64,000 nt of DNA from contig FN649728.1 of the NCBI GenBank assembly GCA_000310025.1, positions 873,828 through 937,827 on the forward strand. Direction: 5' to 3'. The stretch's first letter is position 1. Each line of letters opens with the position of its first letter. The stretch is from Ectocarpus siliculosus. Lineage: Eukaryota; Sar; Phaeophyceae; Ectocarpales; Ectocarpaceae. Below the pieces are notes generated by a model. It made no database searches and was not told the DNA's origin. It saw only the letters and a program-made list of their open reading frames with translations. Below, in pieces: positions 10,501-20,397 of this stretch. Both the position numbers and the translations under genes were made by a program.

Positions 10501-13500
10501 CCGACCCCACGAAGGAGATTTCGGCGGACTACGGGGTGCTGATCCCGTCTCTCGGGATCGCTCTCAGGGGGCTCTTCATTATCAACCCCGAGGGCATTCT
10601 CGAACAGGCGAGCTCGTCGGTGTCGCCGGAATTTCTGTCGCCGCGTGTGGTGTGTAGCAGGTGTTGTCGAAGGAACATGACCCTTACCAACTCGCGGAAC
10701 TGTGGATGTGGTCATTCCTTGTTTGTCAAAATGTGATGACCAAGTTTGTGCACGTGCAGCAACCCGTGCCTTTATTGTGCCTGTAGGAGCGAAGTGAACT
10801 TTGGTGATTCGACAGGGGCTCGTGGTCTGCAGGCGTACTGAATTCGGAATCCGTTGAACTCCTAGCGGAAAATCGTTCGGAATCGGAATAAAACAACCTT
10901 GTGTTCTCATACTGAACAAAGAATTAACCCATCGCCACTATTCGTCCTATTTTAGACCCGGCTCGAACACCGCAATTGCATTGGTACTCTATCGACGGTG
11001 CCTAGGTTTCCGCCGGCCTGATACCAAGTGTTCACCTTTTCCGGATCCTGTTTCTCGCACGTACTGCTTGGACGCGGCTTTCGCTTTCCTGAGATGGCGT
11101 GTGCTCTGTGGATGGCTCTTCGGAGGCTCCGGCCCACCATCGCCAAACATTTTTTTCCCGCAACCCCGCCGCAACCTTGACATAAATCACTCTCATGCTG
11201 GGCTACCAATATCCCTCTCTTCCGCACCCTAACGCGATCTTGGCTCCTATCACTGCACCACAAACGTTGGTCCGAACGCTTTAGGTGACGATTAACAACC
11301 TGGGCATCGGCAGGGATGTGGATGAGACTCTTCGACTAATCCAGGCACACCAGTTCCTGGCAAAGCACGGCGAGGTAGGGGTGTGGGTGGGCAGATGGAT
11401 AGCGAGGTAACTTGAGCTACAATTTGTGCGACATGAGGGCATCTTAACTCGTGTTGTTGTCGCCCTTTGCCAATGGAGTCATGTTGATACAATGATGCAT
11501 GCGCCTATCTGGAGAGTCTCGAAGCAAATCGTTGGTGTTTTTTTCAACAACCGTTGTGGCTATGAATGATCGGATCTGCTGCTTCCAGCGCAGCAACTTT
11601 GTGTTCCAAGTACACTAAATACTTCTTCTGTCGCCCTTTTTCCCTCCCATTCTCTCTCGCAGCGAGTGATGGGCTTCAGGCGAGCCCAGGGCTATCAATG
11701 TTACGGTTGTCAATATGGATATCCGAAACCCAACAGTGATGTACTGGAATCATCTTTGCAAGATTGTGTGGCCGCAACGACCGTCACCAGCGTCGCGATA
11801 GACTGACCCTTCCTCGCCTCGGACGTCCCTCCTCTGACGCTCCTCCTGCAACGATTCGAACGAAACGACCATTACGGCCGCGTTCAGGTGTGCCCGGCCG
11901 GGTGGAAGCCGGGAGACAAGACGATGAAGCCCGGCTTGGACGCGTCCATGGAGTACTTCTCCTCCGGCGCGACGGAGAGCGAGGAAGACCCGCTTGAGGT
12001 ATTGGACGGCCTGCGTTTTTTTTTTTTATGTTTTTGTGTCCATGCTGCATCCGCCGCTGGGTTTGCGGTGTTTCGTGCCGGCGTTGTTCTCGCTGCGGGT
12101 GGTCTTTTTGCAGCGTTTTTGTCGTTCCCGCTTTTTCTTGTCCTGTTCTGCTGGAGTAGGTGCAATACTCTGCAACCTCTGTGCGGGTCGTGGGGTTGGT
12201 GTGACAATGGCGAGCGAGAAATCCCGGGCAATCGGACGTATTATTTCTCCCGTCTGGTACCATCCACCTCGTTGATTCGCGCTGCTGTTTCACTCTTGCC
12301 GTTATTTTGCACTCAAAAGACGCCCTCTTTTCACCGAAACCGCAATAAAATGGCTTGTCGGTTACGCCCAACTCTAGGCTCTTGTGTATCTCCCAACCCT
12401 CCGTCTCACGGCACGCTCTCTTACGAACACGGCTTTCGCCTTGCACGCGCCGCTGTGGACCCCGGTGCTCTAGGCTGGTGACAAGATGGTGGTGATCAAC
12501 TCCCCGAACGACTTCAAGGACGTCACCTCCGAGGCTCTTGCCGTTGTCGACTGTGAGTATGGCGGGCGGGCGGCTGTTCATTGCCGACGGGTAGCGGTCG
12601 AAGCGGGTGTTGGAACGGTGGCGTTTTCCCCGCAATGCTCGAGATCATGAGTTATACCACCCCCTGCAACGGTTTCAATCGTGGAAGACGTTGACCGTTG
12701 TGGACTGCGAGTTTAAGACGGAGACCTGCCACGACCAGTCGGTGGGGCCGTGCATCAGTTTGCAGCTGCTGGGGCGCGCGTGCCACAATTTCCCTGATTC
12801 CTCCGCCGCTCGTTGTGTCTTACCGCATTACCTTTGGCGTTCTTCTGAGGAGCTACCGCTCCATGGTTTCGCAGAACGTTCACTCTCTGCTGTTTTGAGT
12901 ATGAACGCTAGGAGATGGGAAGTTTCACTCTGCGCTGTTGCTGTGAACATCGGCACTATGAGATTCACTGGTTCCCTCGGCAATAATCGAATCGTGTTGT
13001 TTGAACAGCAACCACTTCCGACATGGCGCCACGATGGAGTCAGGTTTTGTATTCTCACGTGCTGGCATTCTTCGGTCAGTGCGCACGTGTGAAGCAAGTG
13101 ATGCGTATTCACGATAAATCGCTTTCTATTGATACACTGTGGCGAAGGAAGATGGAAACACGCGGCGGTCACAGAATTCGTCATTATCCATTGTACGCGA
13201 CACGGTGTCCTACTGCCGCACTAAACCCTTAAAGAGAATACCCGGAAGGACGTACACGCCAACTCCCCGAGGGGGATTCCTCGTTGTCGACTGTGGTGCG
13301 AATTGATGATCCTGCTAAACCATTGCCACAACCATCCATTGTTCGGGCAATGCTGATGCCACCGGTGGTTCTGCGCACCTCGTTGGAGTTGGACCCCCCC
13401 CCCGAATACAGCAAGGATCTGAGATGCCCACTCATGTCCATGATATGCTTTGTCATCCGTTGCTGTGTTTTGTCGTTCGTGTTGCCCTGTTGACTCGAGT

Positions 13501-14136
13501 GCACGTGAGCGCGATTCTGCGCACGGGGTCCAGTTGCACGTGTGGCTGCGGTAACTGACATGCTTCCCCTTACTTTCCATGTTCGCTATTTCCGCGGAAT
13601 GTTGACTCATCCATTAGTCGTGGCACCGCACTGTGGCAAGTGCCGTCAGATGATGCCGTTCGTCAAGGAGCTCAGCGAGGAGTTCCCAGAAGTCACGTTC
13701 GCCAAGTTCGACACCACCGGTGAGATGGGTCATCGTTGAGTTGGTATTATCGTCGTTGTCGTCGTCGTCGGCGGCGGCCGCGGCGTTGCTGTTTCGTGTT
13801 TTGTGGGGGGTTGGTGTTGGTGTTGATGCTACTGTGGGTGCTGCAGTTGTTAGTGTTGTTGTGTTGATGGTTTGTTGGTTGAGCTACGCACCGCAGAACG
13901 GGGGCTTCTTGTTTACTCGGCTTCTGATCTTTCGTCGTCCTTCTCCTCCTGTGGCTGTTGTATGACCTGCCTGGTCATCAGAGGAGGCGATATCAGAGCT
14001 CTCCACGGACCTGGGGGTGGAAGCCCTGCCGGCTTTCCGGTTCTACAGGAAAGGGGAAGAGGTCGTGGAGCCTGTGATGGGCTACAAGAAGAAGAAGCTC
14101 CGAGCTGCCGTTGAGGAGTTGCAGAAGAAGGCGTAG
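7572..14136 (+). CDS. 2-Cys peroxiredoxin fused to a C-terminal thioredoxin domain
   Basis: Nine exons: 7572-7766, 8646-8723, 9264-9349, 10487-10607, 11285-11374, 11888-11998, 12486-12552 (or from 12474), 13618-13719, 13982-14136. Phases agree throughout and give about 334 residues. The peroxiredoxin part has the peroxidatic Cys in TFVCPTE (Cys71), [32 protein letters not shown], the [10 protein letters not shown] strand and the resolving Cys in [10 protein letters not shown] (Cys192). GGLG plus a C-terminal YFSS make it the hyperoxidation-sensitive eukaryotic type. Exon 6 has no stop after the acidic linker [12 protein letters not shown] and splices in frame to [12 protein letters not shown], the start of a thioredoxin fold. 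That domain has APHCGKC (Cys255/Cys258), the cis-Pro region [14 protein letters not shown] and a Lys-rich last helix ending at TAG 14136. Peroxiredoxins reduce H2O2 and need thioredoxin to recycle, so the fusion would carry its own reductant. Start: ATG 7572, with a second in-frame ATG at 7656. The alternative is two adjacent genes. Confidence 0.85.
8990..9085 (+). repeat. Dispersed repeat C, copy 2
   Basis: Matches 972-1060 in the same orientation: CTCCGTCCCGGC, GTTGTAAGGATACGAGGTCA and GGACTACGAC blocks. It lies in intron 2 of the peroxiredoxin-thioredoxin gene. Confidence 0.55.
10608..11284 (+). other. GC-AG intron
   Basis: Exon 4 ends CTCGAACAG followed by GCGAGC, and exon 5 starts after TTTAG at 11285. 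Joining them gives [15 protein letters not shown], exactly the contiguous peroxiredoxin sequence expected. No GT donor nearby keeps the frame without adding residues. The strong CAG/GCGAGC context fits the minor GC-AG class handled by the main spliceosome. Confidence 0.7.
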
Positions 14137-14817
14137 GTTTTGGACAAAGCGGACTCGCTGCTCTCCTGGACTATGTGTCGCAGAGGGTCGTATATCACCT
14201 GAAGTTGAGTACGAGGTAGGAGTCGCCTGGATTTTGTTCTTCGCCTGGCCATCGTGAGTTCGTCTCTTGTTTCTTCATGTCTCGTTGGCTTTGGTGTGTA
14301 ATGGTCGTGGCACCCACGATAGCTTCGGTATTGAAATACTATGATAATGCTGTAGGCTGAGACCTGCACATGGCGGCATGTTTCCACTGCTGCATCAGAA
14401 TGCTCCATTGAGCCTGGACATTTGTCCTAGAGGTATGTCAGAGCGAGTACACCGTACAACAAAAGTGCTGCCGTGGTTAATGTGGGTTATGTGGTTTGGT
14501 GCGCGGACTGTGTTGGCCGTTGCGGTTGCGCAGCCGGCGTAGGCCAACAGCTCACAAAGCTCAGAGTTGCGCCGCGGGTGGAGATTTGTACCAATCCAGT
14601 TTATCTTTGCCTCTGAACATTGTAGGCCCTTGCGATGGCTGTGGTTATCATTCGTCTATACCACCCACAGATTGCCGCTACTGGATGTTTCTTGAAGCGC
14701 AATACGAGGGTTGCAGGGAATGAATGCATGCCTTGACGAGTAGAGGAGGTGGGTTATGTCATTTTCTTCAGGGTCACCTGGGTTCGATAGAGGCGCCCCC
14801 ACTCCAATCAAAGCTCG

Positions 14818-15145
14818 ACAACCAGGTTACCGCTTTGGCGTTGGCTTTGATTTGTGTTTGCGGTGATGAACATAGTGGCGGTCGAGTAGATTATGTTGTG
14901 CGGGGTCGAGAACCCTCGCTCCGCGCAAAGGGGACGATCGCACCACGTTGTGGTAAATTGGTCAAGCACCCTCGAGGCACTGTGCAACTATCTCTGGAAG
15001 TGAAAGCATAATAAATATATTTAAGTCATTCGCAGCTGTCACCCGCATGCAAGGAAGTAGGCACAAGATGCCGAACACCCTTAGCAGGATGCAGCGCACC
15101 CTCCATGCGACTCGCCGTCTCACGGCGCTTCCCGCTTGGTGTTGA
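14818..15145 (+). repeat. Dispersed repeat A, copy 2
   Basis: Diverged direct copy of 624-963. It keeps GGTCGAGAACCCTCGCTC and the block AAGATGCCGAACACCCTTAG. It starts about 0.7 kb after the peroxiredoxin-thioredoxin stop. Confidence 0.75.
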
Positions 15146-15189
15146 TAATGGTGGTGTCTCCGTAGTTGTGGTTGTTGCTGCTGTGTGCC

Positions 15190-17181
15190 TTGCAGTTGCC
15201 AGGCTGACCGGTTTGCCTCGATCTCCAACAACCTCCGCGCCCATACCTGGGACTTCCGGTGTGTGTGCCCTCCGTCGTATGCATGCTCATCAACGGGGAC
15301 AAGCAGGAAAGAAATATCGTAGCTTTCTTCTCCTCCAACCTCCCCACGCGAGCGCTCGCCTGCTCCTTCTGCTCATCGGTCGCGTCATCATTTCGATAGT
15401 CGCCCTCGCGAGATGAGCAGAAGGAACAGGCGAGGGCTCGCGTGGCGGAGTTGGAGGATAAGAAGCGAGGTACGTGTGTTTGTTCCCAGCAGCGGGATAG
15501 GTCAGCGAGGTGTTGCTATTGTTGACGGGGCAACCGCCGTCCCACAACCGGCTTTTGTTGTTGCTTCGTTTACACCCGTCATCAAATTCTTGTTTCAGTT
15601 TCGTTTTCTTTAAGACCCACATCACCAGGGATGAGAATAAGTGATGTTCCTACGCGTGGTGCCCGCGGGAACTTCGCTCACTCTCATCTCGTCTATCTAC
15701 TTGCCGCCGCAAAAACGTTCCGCTTCTACAGTATTACCTTCCTCAGCCATCGTCGGGGCTGTTCGACGAGCATGTGTTGCAGAACCATATATGCAACGCG
15801 TGTACACAACAGTCAACTCAGACACCTCGACAAAATTCATCGACGCCGCTGGCAACAAGATGCAAAACAGAAAATACAAAAACAAACGGGCCATCAGGGC
15901 CTGTGTCGGGAAAAACAGAACGTTTGTTTTTTGGTTTGTTGGTTTGTTGTCACTCGTGGCTTTGTTGATTGGTCGTACAGTAGACAAAGACGCAGACGCA
16001 TACCCGCGTGGTTTGTTGGTGCCTAGACTACATGTAGTTGATCAGGCGTGAAAAGCGCGGTGGTATGTAGCAATAATATCGATGAGTACGCATGATGGCA
16101 GCAAGCTGCGCTTCTCCACGGTGCAATGCCGCAACGCGCTAGAAGCCGCAAGAAGTTCCCTGGTCGAAAAATATTTACCTTGGATGGAGACCACTGATCG
16201 GTACGAACGGATGAACGACAAGCCGGGGGAAACAATTGCTTTCACCCCGCGCGAAAAGAGTGTGTGTTGTTGTTCGTACCTTGCACGCCATTTCTTGCTC
16301 TGTCACGACGCTTGATCTCTCGTACCAGACGTGCGCTGCCTCTCACCCACCCGCGCTGTGAATGGTGCCTGCGGGGCCATACAGATAAACCCTGGTGCGA
16401 GCATTCACCGAGCAAGGAGTCCTTGCTGGGCACCATATACAACGGAGCGACGAGAGGAACAGATCTACAAGCAGTAGAGGCCCCGGGGAGGTAAGAGCGA
16501 GTCGCGAGAATGACTCCGTCACTACAATGCCTGATATACCGGGGAGTATAGGAAGTCTGCTCGCACTCTTGTCGTGGTATTGGTGCACAATAAACAATGT
16601 GCCGTGCACCTCGTACACCCTCACTCGCGATGATGATGCCTCATCAACTACTCATGTCATGTCATGTTGGAGGGAAGAGCAACATGTGTCGTGCTCGGGC
16701 TCAACGGGGGTTGTCAACCTTCTTGTCTGCATACCATCTGACCCTCGCGCCCTTTGTCAGCGAACGCTTGATTCGAGACCATTGCGAACACGCACGGTTT
16801 GTTGGTGCAAAGCAAGGACGAGGTCACCAAGAGGAACGCACTGATGATGCAGCTTGACGTGCCGGAAGGGTCTTTGGTTCTTCATCGAGAACAAGTTGCC
16901 CGACGACGCCAGCACCAGTGAGTCTGTAGGACACAGTCTAATGGTTTCCTCTCCCTTCCAGGGGTCACGCCATCGCCGAGGGTTTGCCAAGTCGTGAGAA
17001 TAGGTGGGCCTTCCGCTTGTCTTGCTTGATTTGTCGCGTACGCGACGACGGCGGCGGCCCATACTTGTACATACTTTACTTCATAGTCCGGCAAGCAATG
17101 GCCCGCATTCAAGCAAGAAAGAATACTTCTGTTCTCAAAAGACAAAAAACAACTGTCGGATTGGACGAAGAAAAGGTACAG
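15190..17181 (+). CDS. Unassigned candidate exons, partly coiled-coil-like
   Basis: I do not recognise a gene here, but several short open segments end in plausible donors. They are CQADRFASISNNLRAHTWDF (about 15191-15255, after CCTTGCAG), DEQKEQARARVAELEDKKR (15413-15469, donor GTACGT), a protein-like run with STVQCRNALEAARSSL and METTDRYERMNDKPGE (about 16110-16255), KDEVTKRNALMMQLDVPEGS ending at a stop near 16920, and AMARIQARKNTSVLKRQ with donor GTACAG near 17176. Charged, Leu-poor helices dominate. I could not join them with consistent phase, so they may belong to one gene, several genes or none. Confidence 0.2.
15327..15462. repeat. Inverted repeat with 51-bp arms (hairpin), each arm encoding an E/K-rich peptide
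   Basis: Left arm 15327-15377 and right arm 15412-15462 are reverse complements with about five mismatches. The 34-base loop can add a short TCGCG/CGCGA stem. The right arm on plus reads DEQKEQARARVAELEDKK before a GTACGT donor. The left arm on minus reads almost the same peptide (DEQKEQASARVGRLEEKK). This is an inverted duplication of one short coiled-coil-like exon, or a small-RNA-type hairpin. Confidence 0.8.
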
Positions 17182-17790
17182 TAGACCACCGCCTATACAT
17201 TTGGGTAGGAATGTTCGGGTTGTGAACACATGCCATGACGGCGACAAGATTGCGAGAATGGCACATCAGCTGCACAGACGAAAGTTCTGTCAGTCGCAGA
17301 TTGCGGGGCAACATGCACAAGAAACTTCAACCCTTCTGCGTGCCCCCCCTCGACCCCTTGCGACCCCGCAATCTATGCCATCCCTCGCCTTGTTTGCCAG
17401 TTCCATGTGTGGGGAACAATGTTCGCAGCCTGGAAATACAGCAAGATATGCGTCGGTTATCATTTTCTTTGTTCATTTTCATATATATGTCTATCCACAT
17501 CAAGTGTATTGCGGGGAGAAAAACGACCAGAAAATAGGATACAGTTGTAGGATGGCGATATTTTGGAAGAGGAATGCATACAAGCAGCAGGCACGTAACA
17601 ACAACATGTGGAACTGCAGGATCTGCAGGACAGGATGACCCGATATAATATTTCTCCGAAGACCCATCTTATTGATCCACCGCATGGATGAAACTCCGCT
17701 GACCGCCCCCACGAAATTCGTCTTCCTCCTGTTTCCCATTGCACATCAGCACCGTCGGGGTGTGACATAATAGTTTGTTGTTTTAAATGC

Positions 17791-18300
17791 ATCGGCCGCG
17801 CAAACTGGCTGACCCATGAAAGAGACTGTTGCGAAGGTGTACGCCGATTCTCTGGTAAAACTCAATCGACGGATAACCTGCGAATCGGATCCTCCCGAAC
17901 ACCATATTTTGAGAAAGGTGTACCCCCCTTTGGGGAGGTTGGGTTGTGACCACGGAAGGCGTCCGCGTTAGTAGACCAGTACGGACATTATAAGGTACTG
18001 AGCGGAGACCGGAACGGTCTTTTAATGTGAAGACAACAGCAACAACCCACAGAATTTACCCTCAACTGGGAACCTCTTGTGGCCAGGACAGGTAATCCGA
18101 TGGAGGTGTCACGTATTCTTTTCAGGATCGACTCCGAGAGGTGCTCCATGGGAAAAATGTCCAAGTCAGGAGAAAATGTGCACACAAGGAGATTTGAACC
18201 CGTGTCCTACACGGCACCATGTGCGAAGGTGTATACCGATTCTGGCAAACGTAAATCGACGGATACGCTGCAAATCGGACTATGTATCTTAACACTCTCC
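17791..18300. repeat. Composite dispersed repeats (D, B and a 60-bp direct repeat)
   Basis: Begins with a copy of repeat D (CAAACTGGCTGACCCATGAA). A 60-bp segment at 17830-17893 (GCGAAGGTGTACGCCGATTC, then AATCGACGGATAACCTG) recurs at 18222-18285. Repeat B lies between (17935-18050, GTGACCACGG, GTACGGAC, AAGGTACTG, CGGAACGG, AAGACAACAGCAACAA). On the minus strand, GGGTTCAAATCTCC near 18185-18200 looks like a tRNA-type B box, so part of this may be a tRNA-derived SINE. Confidence 0.55.
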
Positions 18301-18529
18301 ACCCATCTAGTCTCTCTTGACGTCGGCTTTTTCACCTTTCCTTTTGTTTCTTGGCGTGTTGCCGGGGTCACACGGCAGGAAGGTCACACAGGGGCTTTTT
18401 TTCTCGTCCAAGCATTCCAACGGCGACGAGAATTCATCAACCATGTGTCCCACTGTGTTCGTAACTCGTACTGTTTGAGCGCTTGCGCGAGAAATTTCCT
18501 TCGTATGATTGCGACGAATTTCGAATGTA

Positions 18530-18610
18530 TGACCCCAACGCCAGAAGGTTGCCAGGTTCCCGACTAAACCACTGGGTGGGGCGCTCAGCGAACCCTGAAT
18601 ACATATTGAC
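18530..18610 (-). repeat. tRNA-like A-box segment, block copy 1
   Basis: The minus strand reads CCAGTGGTTTAGTCGGGAAC CTGGCAACC. The homologous segments at 31690-31790 and 36700-36800 read GAGCAGCTCAGTCGGTAACC and GAGCAGCTTAGTCGGGAACC. The CAGCTCAGTCGG core matches a pol III A box (TRGYNNARNNG). No complete cloverleaf was found, so this is read as a SINE remnant, not a tRNA gene. Confidence 0.45.
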
Positions 18611-20397
18611 AACCAGACCCTGGGTAATCACCTCCGCGAGGTTTAGGAAAACGCTTCGGCACGGCTGGGAAGGCTACAATATTTGGGTAGAAATCGGTGT
18701 CCGTTGTACTGGCAGGTTGAATCACAGTGGACCACGAAACACTCACCACCAGTTGCTCGAATCACAGTGAACGAAATGTCCAAGGACACACTAGGCGCCG
18801 CCCTATCCAGTGGGACTATCGGTAGCCCTCACCCTTCCCAGCCGACGCTTGACGTGGTGGGTGACATTCAACCTTCCGTTTTATTAATATTTGCCCTAAC
18901 GCTGCGTGGATCCTATTAGGCCGTGGATGGAGGGCGAGGTTGTTGGTTCGACCATTGGAGTAGGGCATCTCAAGCACAGAAAACGACCCGTGGTTCAGAG
19001 TGAATGTTTCGTTTCGCGATCACTTGAAAACATTTTCTTGCTGAACATTCGAAGCTTCCAGGATAATTCTTTTAGGATTCCATTAGTTTCAGGAGGCTTT
19101 GGCCTCAGCATATTCATGTGACCAAGCATAAGTTCCAAAGATGGCCGTTGGCTAGAACTCAAGGCGTTGTGAATTGATACGGCTGATGTAGACTGCATGC
19201 ACTCTGCATAGGTCTTCACTGTGCGACACACATCCTGTGCACCTGCCATGCTAATCCAACAAAGCAATGCACGACCGCATGCATATCCGTATTACTCTCG
19301 TCAATACCGGTTATCCTATCTCTCCCATGGTCGCGTCGCAATTAGCAACACAGGGAGACGGCAGGCTGGTTTCTCTACCTCGGTGAACGTACCAGTAGAG
19401 GCCATGTTTCACTCGAAGAGAAGACGGCATGATACTCAGAAGGTGAGAAGCGTAGCGACCGGAGTTTTGTTGACAATATTGGGAAAATCGGGACATGCAA
19501 GTGGATCAAGAGAGTCACTCTTGCTTTGGGGGTTCCAAGGAAAGGGCTGGGAGGCCTTTCGATTATCGCCATGATCACCTTCGGTGATACGAGGAAATGC
19601 CCACCGAGAGACGACGCACATGATTGGGTCGGTAGAATGAGATTTTCGCAGAGCGCTTTTGTGCGACCTCGGGTAATACTTAAAGCATACACCGAAAGGA
19701 TCTGCAGCATAGTTCAGCCGAAAGTACAACACACATAAATTCTCTCCTTATTGCGCGGCACTTCTTGAGATGATGCGTTCAATTGTAAACATTGTCTCGT
19801 GTAATTAAGTTGTGCAGTATGAAGCGGCTCCGTTCAGTCTGGTTCCTTCCCTTCCCTTCCTTTCTTTCTCCGTCGCTCCCTATCGCTCACTCCAGGCAAC
19901 ACTGAGCAAGAAGAAGGAACACATAAACCTGTTGCTGCTTTCAAATATTGTACCGCTAATCGTTTAACCTAGGAACAGAAATCGGTGTATTTCTACAAGA
20001 CACACCCGTCCAGATGGTTTCTTAGCCGAAGGCCCAAAGACCATGACACTCGGCCAAAAGTTACAATCCCTGAACGAGCACTGACTGGCGCATTCTAGGA
20101 TACCTGCTTTCATCCCATACCACTCTGTTGGGAAGTTGCTGCATTCACGCTATTCCAGAAGCTCTCCCCCGGGGGCGTCGCTTGAATTTCCAAGAATTTC
20201 TCTCAGGCAAGGGACAACTCCCGTATTTCCTTGTCATCCTTCCTCAGCAATACCACCTGTTCCACGGAGACCGTCTGCCTGATTGAAGATTCATAGCTAC
20301 TCCAAGAGACCTTCTTCTCCAAATTGCGTTCCGTGCCTGCCTTTATAGTCTACAGGACGACCATTATCGACGCTGATATGAAAATGAGCTCGACACA

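Noticed and set aside
18180-18205. tRNA gene on the minus strand (GGGTTCAAATC B box)
   Set aside because: The T stem is imperfect and no acceptor, D or anticodon arms fit. Treated as a possible SINE remnant.
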